This document shows positions 25,374 to 34,412 of a stretch of 64,000 nucleotides of DNA, piece after piece; position 1 is the first letter of the stretch, and each line of letters begins with the position of its first letter. The stretch comes from Candidatus Zixiibacteriota bacterium. GTDB lineage: Bacteria; Zixibacteria; MSB-5A5; GN15; PGXB01. The notes beneath the pieces are model-generated. The model searched no databases and was not told where the DNA came from. It saw only the letters and a list, made by a program, of their open reading frames with translations. The stretch is from the NCBI GenBank assembly GCA_900498245.1, contig LS998015.1, positions 1,111,543 through 1,175,542 of the forward strand, written 5' to 3'. The position numbers were made by a program, and so were the translations under genes.

Positions 25374-26245
25374 AGGTGATCGCCGGAAAAGTTTCGGTTG
25401 TGATTGTCACTTATAATGGGGCGGAATTTATCAGGGACTGCCTTCGTTCACTTATGGATGAGGCGACGGCATTAAATCTGGAAATAGTGGCTGTCGATAA
25501 TGGATCGACCGATGGGACAGCAGCATTGATATCGAAGGAATTCCCCATCGTTAAATTGATAAAAAATAATGTGAATGCGGGATTTGCCCGGGCGGCTAAT
25601 CAAGGGATTGAAATGACGCAAGGCGACATCATATTGCTTCTCAATCAGGATACTAAAATTCGGAATGATGCCGTGAGCAAACTAGCCAGGTTTCTGAACG
25701 AAAAGGCGAGTGCGGGCGTGATCGGGCCGAGATTCAACGGATTCGACGGCATCTTGCAGAAGTCGTGCCGGGCTTTACCGCGCTACCGGGACCTGTTGTT
25801 TGAATTTACCGGTCTGTCATATTTGTTTCCCCGGTCGAAAATTTTCGCTCACTGGAAGATGGGGTGGTTTGATCATTTGACGGAACGGGAAGTGGATCAG
25901 CCGATGGGGGCGGCCATGATGTTCCGCAAAGGACTGTTTGAGCGGCTTGGCGGTTTCGACGAAGATTTCCCGATTTTTTTCAATGATGTCGATTTTTGCC
26001 GCCGCGCCCAAGATGCCGGATTGGTCAATTATTATTACCCCGAGGCAGTGATTGAACATTTCGTGGGCGGCTCCACGAGAAAGAGGAAGCCGCAGATGAT
26101 TCTGGAATCGCATCGAGCGATGTATCGTTATTTCAGGAAGTATTGCAGAAAGAGTTTCCTTTCCCGGATCGCACTGTATTTCTGGGGGATTATGCTTTAC
26201 ATTTCGGCCTATCTACGAGTCGGATTAAGTCTGATTTTCAAATAA
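25370..26245 (+). CDS. Glycosyltransferase family 2 (rhamnosyltransferase-like)
   Basis: A 291-residue GT-A enzyme: SVVIVTYNGAEFIRDCLRSL, VDNGSTDGTAALI, the LLNQDTK divalent-metal motif (the usual DxD replaced by NQD) and GFDEDFPIFFNDVDFCRRA. These features group it with WbbL-like rhamnosyltransferases. A hydrophobic segment near the C-terminus may associate it with the membrane. It ends three bases from the convergent C25 protease gene. Confidence 0.88.
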   Translation: MKVIAGKVSVVIVTYNGAEFIRDCLRSLMDEATALNLEIVAVDNGSTDGTAALISKEFPIVKLIKNNVNAGFARAANQGIEMTQGDIILLLNQDTKIRNDAVSKLARFLNEKASAGVIGPRFNGFDGILQKSCRALPRYRDLLFEFTGLSYLFPRSKIFAHWKMGWFDHLTEREVDQPMGAAMMFRKGLFERLGGFDEDFPIFFNDVDFCRRAQDAGLVNYYYPEAVIEHFVGGSTRKRKPQMILESHRAMYRYFRKYCRKSFLSRIALYFWGIMLYISAYLRVGLSLIFK

Positions 26246-26248
26246 CAA

Positions 26249-28591
26249 TTACCGAAGCAGTACCATCTTTTTGGTCTGGCTCAACTTGCCGGCACTCAGA
26301 CGATAGAAATAAATGCCGGATGAGACTTCCGTTCCATATTCATTCTTTCCGTTCCAGAGAACCGAGTATTGACCCGCCGGTTTCTCGTCAAAATCCATCT
26401 GTCTTACCCTTTGTCCGAGCAGATTGAAAATTTCCAATTTGGATGAAGTTCGGGCGGGAAGAGAGAATTCGATCTTAGTCTGAGGATTAAAGGGATTCGG
26501 ATAATTCTGCTTCAATAAGAATTCTGTCGGCGGCAGTTCGTTCTTCTCTTCAAAATCGGCGGCGATGGAAGGGATATAATTGAGTTGAGCGATTATGAAG
26601 CCGTCCTTGAGAGCGGTAATCGTATATGAAGAATCATAATTCAGTTGATCGGATATTGGCCAATCACCGGAAGCATCGCTAAACCCTTCTTCAAGAATAT
26701 TCCCGCCGCACGAAAGTATGAGATGAGCTCCCTCGACCGGCCGGCCCTCTTCCGTGACGTTTCCGCGAAATGTCCCGTTGGGGGAGGAATTGACGGTCAC
26801 ATCCATGCGGGAAGGGATGTCACGGTAAATCGTCATTGAGGGGTCGCCGAAGAAATTCTGGCCGTAAATCAGGTCCCGGAGATAGGAACAATCGAGCCAC
26901 GAGAGCGACATGGCGTCAAAGGGATTACCATAGGCCGCGCCGAACAGGTATTTGAAAAAGGCCTGATGCAGAAGATAACTGGAATAGACCCAGCCCCAGC
27001 GGGAATTGGCGACCATGCCGACGGCACCGCCATCGGGCGCGGAGATAAGCCGTTCCACAAGCGAGTAATCGGAGCTTCCTCCCCCTAATGAATCGAGATC
27101 GAATCCGCCGACATCGCAGGCGAGGGAATAATAGAATGAAGTCTTTCCATTTCTTTCGAGATTTGTGACGGTTCCGTGTCCGCCGGTAATTGGCCCGGTG
27201 AGGATGAAAGAGGCCGGCCAATCACCGTAATTGGCGGATTTGACGATGAAGCCGTCGGTTCGCCCGTGAGCGATAATATTAACAACTCCGAATCCTTCCG
27301 ATATTTTTTGAATGGCGGAGGCGCCGTCGGGATTATCGGGATTGGGATCGCCGCCGGAGGGGGATTCTATGGTCGAGAACGTGTCTATAAGAAAGGGCGA
27401 AGGATAAGCCGAGGCAATGTAACCGTGCTGACCTTCAGCCGGGTAGTCGCGCATTTCATCGGATGAAAAGAAAAGAGCCTTATTCAAATAGGTATAATCA
27501 CCGTGGCCGGGATCGGTGTAATAATTCAATAATTTCGTAATGTAATTGGAAATGACCGAATCGTTTTTTGCCGGAATTCGGCCCACCCTTAATTCGGGAA
27601 TCAAATCGGGGGCGTCGTCGTTCGGTTCGCCCCAGATATTGTCGCCGTCTTTGTCCCAGTCGCCGGTCAGATCGGCGTAGTACAAATCGGACGGCAAAAG
27701 ATCGCTTTGTTGAAAAGGACCGGTGCGGACATTGTAATAAAGAAGGTATCTGACCGGCACAATGGATTCATCGCCTCCCAGCATTACAAAGCGACCGCCG
27801 CCGCGATAGAAATCTTCGAGATAATTCCTCAGTTTCTCGGAATTATCGACACCGCCGTAATGGGCGAAGATGGAATCGGTAAGAGCCACGGCGGTATTCA
27901 GGCCGCAGGCATTTTTGAATGTCACCAGGGGTCGGAAGGCGCCAGCCAGTGCCGGAGCGGTTACGATAACGTAGTCGATTCCGAGCGGGAGGCCCGAGGG
28001 ATCGGTGTTTTGCGACGCTCGGGCACGCGGCCGAGAGAAAGCGTTGTCTTTAAATCTATTTATCAATTCGTTATGACCGATACAGATCGCGGATGATGAT
28101 GCTGAAGATAGAGCGATAGTTCGGGCCAGAACCAGATTATCGGCGGAGTCCAGAGTAAGGGGGAGAAGAGCGACGGCATAAACGGTCCTTCCTTCGACAT
28201 CGATGCGGTCGATATTCAGGACATTGTTCCGCAGTTGTGCGACATCATGCAAGAGGGGCGACGGCGATGAAGAATCGATTCCGGTCGTGCGATTTTCGAA
28301 GGTAGTATTCTCGGGCGGGAGCGAAGTAATTTTGATCCGATCGGCGGGCCCGACAGCAAAATCGGCGGAGGTCAAAGGAAGGGCGCTCTCAAGATAGATG
28401 ATTCTGACGGGAAGGGAGAAATTGCAGTTGACATTGAGGGGCACCGTTTCCGGATAAGAAAATATGTACGATGTGGGGTGCTGTCCCAGAGAATCAGGAG
28501 AGAAATGCCATTCTATCGCGCCGAGTTCCGAAGAGGATAAAGCCATCAATAAAACGGCGAGGAATAATATCCGGTTTTTAATTCTTCTCAT
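26249..28591 (-). CDS. Gingipain-type C25 cysteine peptidase with T9SS sorting domain
   Basis: A 780-residue secreted protease. Residues 1-25 are a signal peptide (ILFLAVLLMALSSSELGA). The C25 catalytic domain covers about residues 205-590; the His-Cys dyad is His442 (NIIAHGRTDG) and Cys492 (SLACDVGGF). About residues 605-685 hold a carboxypeptidase-regulatory-like Ig domain (GNVTEEGRPVEGAHL). The C-terminal ~80 residues, from QNYPNPFNPQTKI to KMVLLR, form a FlgD-like/T9SS type A sorting signal. Gingipains are trypsin-like secreted proteases; PorU, the T9SS sortase, also belongs to C25. This could be a substrate or a PorU relative; the Ig domain makes a substrate slightly more likely. It is convergent with the 25370 gene. 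Confidence 0.88.
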   Translation of the reverse strand: MRRIKNRILFLAVLLMALSSSELGAIEWHFSPDSLGQHPTSYIFSYPETVPLNVNCNFSLPVRIIYLESALPLTSADFAVGPADRIKITSLPPENTTFENRTTGIDSSSPSPLLHDVAQLRNNVLNIDRIDVEGRTVYAVALLPLTLDSADNLVLARTIALSSASSSAICIGHNELINRFKDNAFSRPRARASQNTDPSGLPLGIDYVIVTAPALAGAFRPLVTFKNACGLNTAVALTDSIFAHYGGVDNSEKLRNYLEDFYRGGGRFVMLGGDESIVPVRYLLYYNVRTGPFQQSDLLPSDLYYADLTGDWDKDGDNIWGEPNDDAPDLIPELRVGRIPAKNDSVISNYITKLLNYYTDPGHGDYTYLNKALFFSSDEMRDYPAEGQHGYIASAYPSPFLIDTFSTIESPSGGDPNPDNPDGASAIQKISEGFGVVNIIAHGRTDGFIVKSANYGDWPASFILTGPITGGHGTVTNLERNGKTSFYYSLACDVGGFDLDSLGGGSSDYSLVERLISAPDGGAVGMVANSRWGWVYSSYLLHQAFFKYLFGAAYGNPFDAMSLSWLDCSYLRDLIYGQNFFGDPSMTIYRDIPSRMDVTVNSSPNGTFRGNVTEEGRPVEGAHLILSCGGNILEEGFSDASGDWPISDQLNYDSSYTITALKDGFIIAQLNYIPSIAADFEEKNELPPTEFLLKQNYPNPFNPQTKIEFSLPARTSSKLEIFNLLGQRVRQMDFDEKPAGQYSVLWNGKNEYGTEVSSGIYFYRLSAGKLSQTKKMVLLR

Positions 28592-28933
28592 AACCTGTAC
28601 TCTGTTTCAAAGCGAACCGACAGAAAGGAAATGCAAGCGGATTGCCCTGTCTGGGTCTTGTGAAGAGAAAAAAGGAATATGCCTAAATCGATATGGGGGT
28701 TGAGATTGTGTCAGGTGATAAAGGTCGAATGTGGCGAGGCTATTTCTGCGGCCGCAGACTTTATGGGGTTTAATCCATAGATAGGGGATTCAAAGATAGG
28801 AAATTTTGTTTGTGAAAGTTTTCCACAGCGGGCGAACTTAAGGTTAAATATGATCTTAAATTTCAAGAAAATTGAATATAGTTTACTTATTGGAAATAAA
28901 AGATTTATGCGTATAATTTTTTTATTTTTTTCC

Positions 28934-28963
28934 TTGACATTAAAAAGTGATTTTCGCTAAAAT
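28934..28963 (+). promoter_or_regulatory. Promoter of the dcw cluster
   Basis: TTGACA at 28934-28939, an 18-base spacer, then TAAAAT at 28958-28963. Downstream is the MraZ operator, within 35 bp of the expected start site, so occupancy would block transcription. Confidence 0.7.
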
Positions 28964-28973
28964 AGGGTGAATT

Positions 28974-28999
28974 TTGGTGTAAAGTGGAACAAAGTGGAG
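28974..28999 (+). promoter_or_regulatory. MraZ operator (three 10-bp-spaced boxes)
   Basis: TTGG at 28974, GTGG at 28984 and GTGG at 28994, exactly 10 bp apart, the last two in the fuller form AAAGTGGA. MraZ binds such spaced direct repeats just upstream of its own gene. The third box also contains the GGAG that serves as mraZ ribosome binding site. Confidence 0.65.
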
Positions 29000-29009
29000 A
29001 TTGCCTGCG

Positions 29010-29477
29010 ATGGATGGCTTCTACGGACAATATAGCGTGGTAATGGATGAGAAGGGAAGGATTTCGTTACCGTCGAAATTGCGGCCATCATTTCAGGAAG
29101 GCGCTCAGGAAGCAGATAATTTTATTCTTACCAAGGGCCTGGACGGCTGTCTTGCTTTGTATCCCAGGAGACAGTGGGAACAAATTCAGCGTCGGCTTGA
29201 TGCGCTGAGTTTTACCCGAAAGGACTTTAGATACTTCAGCCGCCTGCTTCACTCCGGAGCCGTGCTGATTACATTGGATCGTCAGGGACGACTGCTGATC
29301 CCCTCACACTTGCAGAAGGAAGCTTCGCTGGAGAAGGACCTTCTGGTAATCGGGGCATATCGTTGGATAGAAATTTGGAATCCTTCCCATTACAAGCAGT
29401 ACCTTGATCAGTATGGCCAGAGCTACGAAGAGGTAGCGGAAAAGCTTTTTGATCCAAAGGACTGGCAGAGCGAATGA
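29010..29477 (+). CDS. mraZ: Transcriptional regulator MraZ
   Basis: A 155-residue DNA-binding protein with two SpoVT-AbrB-like domains: the first in FYGQYSVVMDEKGRISLPSKLRP, the second in LITLDRQGRLLIPSHLQKEA. It represses the dcw cluster by binding repeats upstream of itself. ATG 29010 follows GGAG by ten bases; TTG 29001 is possible but too close to the site. The 3' end overlaps rsmH by 29 bp. Confidence 0.95.
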   Translation: MDGFYGQYSVVMDEKGRISLPSKLRPSFQEGAQEADNFILTKGLDGCLALYPRRQWEQIQRRLDALSFTRKDFRYFSRLLHSGAVLITLDRQGRLLIPSHLQKEASLEKDLLVIGAYRWIEIWNPSHYKQYLDQYGQSYEEVAEKLFDPKDWQSE

Positions 29478-30405
29478 AAGGTACCATCACCGCCCGGTTC
29501 TGGCCGAAGAAGCGGTGAGGCAACTGGTGACGCGCCGTGACGGGGTCTATCTCGATTTGACCTGCGGCGGCGGCGGTCATCTGAAAAAAATTTCCGAGGT
29601 ACTCTCTGCCGGCGGGCAATTGATCGGTGTCGATCGCGACCCGGATGCCATAGCGGCGACGCTGGATTATCTCAAGTCCATACCACAGACTTTAAGGGTT
29701 GTTCAAAATAATTTTGGCCGGCTGGACGAAGTGCTGAAAGCCTTCGGAATCAGCCAAGTTAGCGGGGTCTTGTTGGATTTGGGAATTTCATCCTTCCAGA
29801 TTGACACTCCCGAACGGGGCTTTTCTTTCATGCAGGACGGTCCTCTCGACATGCGGATGGATAATACCGGTGAGGTAACTGCGGCCACGGTCGTGAATGA
29901 GTATCCGGTCGAGGAACTGCTTTCGATATTCCGATCGTACGGGGAGGAGAAACGATCCTATCGGGCCGCCCGGGCCATTGCGGGGGCGCGGGAGAAGAGC
30001 CGAATCGAAACCACCGGGCAATTGCGCCAAGTTCTGGAGCCGGTCTTTCCGCCGCATCTTTTAAACGGGTCGCTGGCGAGAATTTTCCAGGCCCTTCGAA
30101 TTGTCGTGAACGGCGAACTGGAGCAATTGGAGACGGCGCTCCCGAAGGCGGTCGATAGTCTTGAGACCGGAGGTCATCTGGTCGTGATTTCATATCATTC
30201 GCTGGAGGATCGGATTGTCAAGCGATTCATCGCCGATAGAGTGAAGGGTTGTATTTGTCCGCCGGAATTCCCGGTTTGCGTTTGCGGCAAGAAACCCACA
30301 TTAAGGGCCCTGACCCGTCATCCCGTGAAACCGTCGGAAGAAGAAATAAAATCTAACAGCCGCGCCAAGTCGGCGAGACTTCGCGCCGCGGAGAAGATGG
30401 CCTGA
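29449..30405 (+). CDS. rsmH: 16S rRNA (cytosine-1402 N4) methyltransferase
   Basis: A 318-residue methyltransferase of MraW/RsmH type. It shows HRPVLAEEAVRQL at the start, LDLTCGGGGHLKKI (SAM site, about residue 36), GVLLDLGISSFQID, RGFSFMQDGPLDMRMD and the C-terminal ISYHSLEDRIVKRF plus a CxCP..PVCVCG cluster typical of the family. It methylates C1402 in the ribosomal P site. The first available start is TTG 29449 inside mraZ; no ATG is in frame before the HRPVL motif. Confidence 0.94.
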   Translation: MIQRTGRANERYHHRPVLAEEAVRQLVTRRDGVYLDLTCGGGGHLKKISEVLSAGGQLIGVDRDPDAIAATLDYLKSIPQTLRVVQNNFGRLDEVLKAFGISQVSGVLLDLGISSFQIDTPERGFSFMQDGPLDMRMDNTGEVTAATVVNEYPVEELLSIFRSYGEEKRSYRAARAIAGAREKSRIETTGQLRQVLEPVFPPHLLNGSLARIFQALRIVVNGELEQLETALPKAVDSLETGGHLVVISYHSLEDRIVKRFIADRVKGCICPPEFPVCVCGKKPTLRALTRHPVKPSEEEIKSNSRAKSARLRAAEKMA

Positions 30406-30406
30406 A

Positions 30407-30880
30407 ATGACGCTAAAGATATCGGTCGAGAGGTATCGCGCCACAAACAAATTAAGACAGTCATATTTTCGACGCCTGATATCGTCGAAAGTCTCCGTGC
30501 CGGCCATGTTTCTCTTGGTTGTCATAACATTCGCCTGCCTTTATATCTGGCAACGGGTATATGTCATGGACCTGGCGAAGGATATATCACAACTGGAAAA
30601 GCGGAAACAGGAATTGACCGATCAGTTGCGCAAGGCCTCGGCGGATGTCGCCGAATTTTCCCGCCTCTCCAAGATTGAGCCGTTGGCGGCGGAGAAATTC
30701 GGGTTGACGCGGACGACCTCGGGGAATCTTTTCACCCTGGAAGTCAAAAGGAACACCGAACCGAAGCGGGCCGGACTCGACAATGTGGTCTGGTCGCTCA
30801 AGAAACTGGCCGATAATCTTCCCGTATTGACGGAAAGCAAGGCCGACACCCTGAGTTATTTCAAGAGTGATGGAAACTGA
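30407..30880 (+). CDS. ftsL: Cell division protein FtsL
   Basis: A 157-residue bitopic protein. A basic cytoplasmic N-terminus is followed by one membrane segment (VSVPAMFLLVVITFACLYIW, about residues 30-49) and a coiled coil (VMDLAKDISQLEKRKQELTD). A C-terminal extension of ~70 residues follows, longer than E. coli FtsL (121). Identification rests on position between rsmH and ftsI and on this layout, since FtsL sequences barely conserve. It bridges FtsQ and FtsI in the divisome. Confidence 0.8.
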   Translation: MTLKISVERYRATNKLRQSYFRRLISSKVSVPAMFLLVVITFACLYIWQRVYVMDLAKDISQLEKRKQELTDQLRKASADVAEFSRLSKIEPLAAEKFGLTRTTSGNLFTLEVKRNTEPKRAGLDNVVWSLKKLADNLPVLTESKADTLSYFKSDGN

Positions 30881-33017
30881 GATAAAGAAAAAGCGCCTCA
30901 TTATTCTCGCCGTGCTGGCGTCCCTTTTCTGGATCGCCCTATTCTACAGGTTGATCGATATCCAGGTGGTTCACGGCAAGTCTTACGGTGAGACGGCGGT
31001 ACGGCAATCGACGGGGCGGATGCCTATTCCGGGAGAACGCGGCACGCTGTATGACAGGAACGGGAAGGAACTGGCGGTAAATGTGATTCAGGGTTCATTA
31101 TTTGCCCAGCCGACGGATCAAACGGAGATTAATAAAATTTGCGGCTATCTGGATCGTCTGTTCGGCAAACCGCGCGGTTATTCACGGCGGAAATATCCCC
31201 TGGAACCGAATAAGTTCAGCTGGATCGAGCGCCGTATGCCCGATAATCTGGCCCAGCAAGTCATGCATGACAGTATCCCGGGTTTATATATACAGAGGGA
31301 TCTGGGGAGAGAATATCCCTATGGGGATGTCGGCTCGCAGTTGATCGGGTGCACCAATATTGACGGGAAAGGGATATCGGGACTGGAATACAGTTATGAT
31401 ACGCTTTTGACGGGGAAATGCGGATTGACGGAGTTTTTGCGAGACGGTCAGAGGACCACGTACCGTCTCCGCGAAGCGCCCCAGATTCAGCCGGAACGGG
31501 GAAAGTCGATCATACTGACGATCGATTGGGCCCTGCAGGAAATAGTCGAACAGGAATTGAAGGCGGCGGTCGAGAAGTATCATGCCCTGGAAGGTTCGGC
31601 CCTATTTATTGATTGCAACACAGGCGAAATTTTGGCGGCGGCCGATTGCATGGCGGACGGTAAGAATGACCCGATAAAATTGCGGGCCATAAGCAATGTC
31701 TTCGAGCCCGGTTCGGTATTCAAAGTAGTTACGGCGGCGGCCATTCTGGACGCCAATAAGGCGACACCGTATGATCAGGTAAACTGCGAAAACGGGTCGT
31801 GGAAATGCGGCCCCCGGGTTCTTCACGATGATCACAAATTGGGGATGCTGACATTTCAGGAAGTGATTGAAAAATCGAGCAATATCGGGACAGCCAAATT
31901 CGCGTTGCGCGTCGGCGGTGAAAAACTGACGGAGACGGCCCGCAAATTCGGTTTCGGCCAGAGATATTATTTGGGGATGCCGGGGGAAGCGGCCGGTTCG
32001 ATTGCCGGGCACAAAAAATGGTCCCAGTATGATGTCGCCGCTCTGGCGATGGGGCATTCGGTTTCCGTGACGGCGCTACAATTGGCGGCGGCTATCGGGG
32101 CGGTCGCAAATGGCGGGAAATTATATCGTCCGATCCTGATCAAAGGAGTCCTTGATAGGGACGGAAAATTGATCTGTGAGAATAAGAAAGAGGTAATCGG
32201 GACGGTTATAAGGCCGGAGACGGCGGTGACCCTGCGGAGTTTTCTGATAGGAGTTGTGGAGCGCGGGACGGGGACGCCGGTAAAATCGAAGATTGTCGCC
32301 ATTGCGGGAAAGACCGGGACGGCGGAAGTGGTCGCAACCGGCGGCAAGGGGTATAATAAGAGTAAGTTCAATGCTACCTTCCTGGGATTTTTCCCGGCCA
32401 ACGATCCGAAGATAGCCGGGGTAGTGGTACTTCACCAGCCGGAGCCGATACATTACGGCGGTTATACATCGGGCCCAGCTTTTAAGAATATCGCGGAGCG
32501 CTTCATGGCGGGTAATACGAAACAGTTGGGATTGGAAAAGAATTTGATCGCCGACGGGCGTGAAACAGAGATGTATGAAGTCCCGGATTTTTCCGGGAAG
32601 AATGTCTCGATAGCGGAGATTATGGCAAAACGGATCGGTCTGGAAATAGTCCCGAACAACGTGGAGGGAACTATTGTCTGGCAGTATCCCGAGGCCGGGC
32701 GCCGAATACCCGGCAACGATAAAATTGCGGTGGTGGTTGATGATGACGATATAGATTCCCTGACGATGGCGGATATGACCGGAATGAATTTGCGGACCGC
32801 CATTTCGATGCTGAATTATCAGGGCTTCAATTTTGAGATAAGCGGTAGCGGCGTCGTAATAAATCAGGACCCGGCGCCGGGGACCTTTCTGGCGGATAAG
32901 AATGTGACGTGCCGATTGGAATTCGGACGAGAAAGCATGGATGAGGATTCAGTTAAGGAACTTAGTCAAGCCCCTCCGAAACGCAACAGTGGTCGGTCGG
33001 GACGACATACTAATTGA
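30870..33017 (+). CDS. ftsI: Peptidoglycan transpeptidase FtsI (PBP3-type) with two PASTA domains
   Basis: A 715-residue division transpeptidase. One membrane segment lies near residues 9-29, followed by a dimerisation domain with PGERGTLYDRNG, and the penicillin-binding domain carrying Ser282 and Lys285 (SVFK), the SSN motif at 336-338 and KTG at 481-483. Two PASTA domains occupy the last ~145 residues (MYEVPDFSGKNVS..., MADMTGMNLRTAIS...). This layout resembles SpoVD/PBP2X rather than E. coli FtsI. ATG 30870 or GTG 30867 start; 11-bp overlap with ftsL and 77-bp overlap with murE. Confidence 0.93.
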   Translation: METEIKKKRLIILAVLASLFWIALFYRLIDIQVVHGKSYGETAVRQSTGRMPIPGERGTLYDRNGKELAVNVIQGSLFAQPTDQTEINKICGYLDRLFGKPRGYSRRKYPLEPNKFSWIERRMPDNLAQQVMHDSIPGLYIQRDLGREYPYGDVGSQLIGCTNIDGKGISGLEYSYDTLLTGKCGLTEFLRDGQRTTYRLREAPQIQPERGKSIILTIDWALQEIVEQELKAAVEKYHALEGSALFIDCNTGEILAAADCMADGKNDPIKLRAISNVFEPGSVFKVVTAAAILDANKATPYDQVNCENGSWKCGPRVLHDDHKLGMLTFQEVIEKSSNIGTAKFALRVGGEKLTETARKFGFGQRYYLGMPGEAAGSIAGHKKWSQYDVAALAMGHSVSVTALQLAAAIGAVANGGKLYRPILIKGVLDRDGKLICENKKEVIGTVIRPETAVTLRSFLIGVVERGTGTPVKSKIVAIAGKTGTAEVVATGGKGYNKSKFNATFLGFFPANDPKIAGVVVLHQPEPIHYGGYTSGPAFKNIAERFMAGNTKQLGLEKNLIADGRETEMYEVPDFSGKNVSIAEIMAKRIGLEIVPNNVEGTIVWQYPEAGRRIPGNDKIAVVVDDDDIDSLTMADMTGMNLRTAISMLNYQGFNFEISGSGVVINQDPAPGTFLADKNVTCRLEFGRESMDEDSVKELSQAPPKRNSGRSGRHTN

Positions 33018-34407
33018 GGGCATCGAGTACGATTCCCGCCGCGTGAGACCGGGACAGCTTTTTGCGGCCGTATCGGGGTTCAAGACCGACGGGAAGAAAT
33101 ATATACCGGAGGCAATAAAAAGGGGCGCGACCGCGATCCTGACCGACAATCGAATTCAGGCGGATGTTCCCCTGGTGCTGGTACCCGATGTCCGAGCCGG
33201 ATTGTCGGACTTGGCCGCCGCCTTCTACGGATTTCCCGGCCGGGATTTGGAGATTATCGGTGTGACGGGGACCAATGGCAAGAGCACGTCGGTCAGCCTG
33301 ATCAGAGAGATATTGCAGCGCTCGGGGAAAAAGGCGGGCATGCTTAATTCGCTGACCTACGATACCGGCGCGGCGCAATATAAAGCGGAACGAACCACGC
33401 CGGAATCGCTGGAAGTGCAGCGGTATCTATATGAGATGAAAGAAGCCGGGTGCACTTATGGAGTAGTCGAGGTTTCCTCTCACGCTCTGGTCCTGAAGCG
33501 AGTTGAGAACATTGATTTTAAGATGGGACTCTTTACCACCTTCAGCCGCGACCATCTGGATTTTCATCATACCATGGAAGAGTATCTGGCGGCCAAGAAA
33601 TTGTTTCTGGAAAAACTCAAAGGGGACAAGAAGCGGACGGTTATTAATGCCGATTCGCCGGAGTTTGCCGGATTTATTTCGGAGGCGCAAAGCCCGGTGC
33701 TGACTTATTCCTCGACCGGAAATAAGGCCGATGTGACAATCATAAATCCAAAATTAAAAGCCGATAAATCGCTGTTTGAATTGGTGACGCCTCAGGGAAA
33801 AGCGGCGGTCGAACTGGGTCTTTTGGGACGGTACAATTTATCGAACGCGGCGGGTGCCGCCGCGGTCGGTTTGGCATTAAATATCGATTTGAATACAATC
33901 GTCAGCGCCCTTAGGAATGCGGAGCCGGTTCCCGGCAGGTTTCGTCCGGTTAAACGCGGTCAGCCGTTTACGGTCATAGTCGATTATGCTCATACCCCAG
34001 ACGCCATAGAGCGGTTGTGCCAGTCGGCCCGGGAGATCACATCGGGACGAGTACTGATTCTATTCGGTTGCGGCGGGGATCGGGACAAAGGGAAACGGCC
34101 ATTGATGGGGAAAATCGCTTCATCGCGAAGTGATCTGGCCGTGGTCACTTCGGACAATCCGCGCACCGAAGATCCTCAGAAAATAATCGATGATATCCTG
34201 CCCGGTATGACGGGAGATAATTATAAGGTGGTCCCGGATAGGCGGGAAGCGATCCGGACAATCATTAAAGCGGCCAAGACCGGGGATATTTTATTAATCG
34301 CCGGAAAAGGAGCGGAAGACTATCAGGAAATCGGGACGGTCAAATATCCTTATGATGATACCACGGAAGTGACCAAGGCGCTGGAAGAAGCGGGATACAA
34401 GGGATAA
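32941..34407 (+). CDS. murE: UDP-MurNAc-tripeptide synthetase (meso-DAP-adding)
   Basis: Adds the third stem amino acid to UDP-MurNAc-L-Ala-D-Glu using ATP. The 488-residue Mur ligase has the P-loop GVTGTNGKST (about 107-116), HHTMEEYLAAK, DYAHTPDAIE and DNPR at 405-408. Asp-Asn-Pro-Arg is the signature of enzymes that add meso-diaminopimelate, as opposed to L-lysine, so the cell wall is DAP-type. ATG 32941 overlaps the end of ftsI by 77 bp, an unusually long overlap. Confidence 0.95.
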   Translation: MRIQLRNLVKPLRNATVVGRDDILIEGIEYDSRRVRPGQLFAAVSGFKTDGKKYIPEAIKRGATAILTDNRIQADVPLVLVPDVRAGLSDLAAAFYGFPGRDLEIIGVTGTNGKSTSVSLIREILQRSGKKAGMLNSLTYDTGAAQYKAERTTPESLEVQRYLYEMKEAGCTYGVVEVSSHALVLKRVENIDFKMGLFTTFSRDHLDFHHTMEEYLAAKKLFLEKLKGDKKRTVINADSPEFAGFISEAQSPVLTYSSTGNKADVTIINPKLKADKSLFELVTPQGKAAVELGLLGRYNLSNAAGAAAVGLALNIDLNTIVSALRNAEPVPGRFRPVKRGQPFTVIVDYAHTPDAIERLCQSAREITSGRVLILFGCGGDRDKGKRPLMGKIASSRSDLAVVTSDNPRTEDPQKIIDDILPGMTGDNYKVVPDRREAIRTIIKAAKTGDILLIAGKGAEDYQEIGTVKYPYDDTTEVTKALEEAGYKG

Positions 34408-34412
34408 TAAGG

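Larger units (their letters stand above)
28592..29009. other. Intergenic region between the C25 gene and mraZ
   Basis: 418 bp, divergent promoters expected. The right half is AT-rich and holds the mraZ promoter and operator. In the left half I see nothing convincing; one TTTTCCACA at 28819-28827 resembles a DnaA box but is alone. Confidence 0.6.

Noticed and set aside
28819-28827. DnaA-box-like TTTTCCACA
   Set aside because: A single copy with one mismatch, no cluster, and no origin-associated genes nearby.
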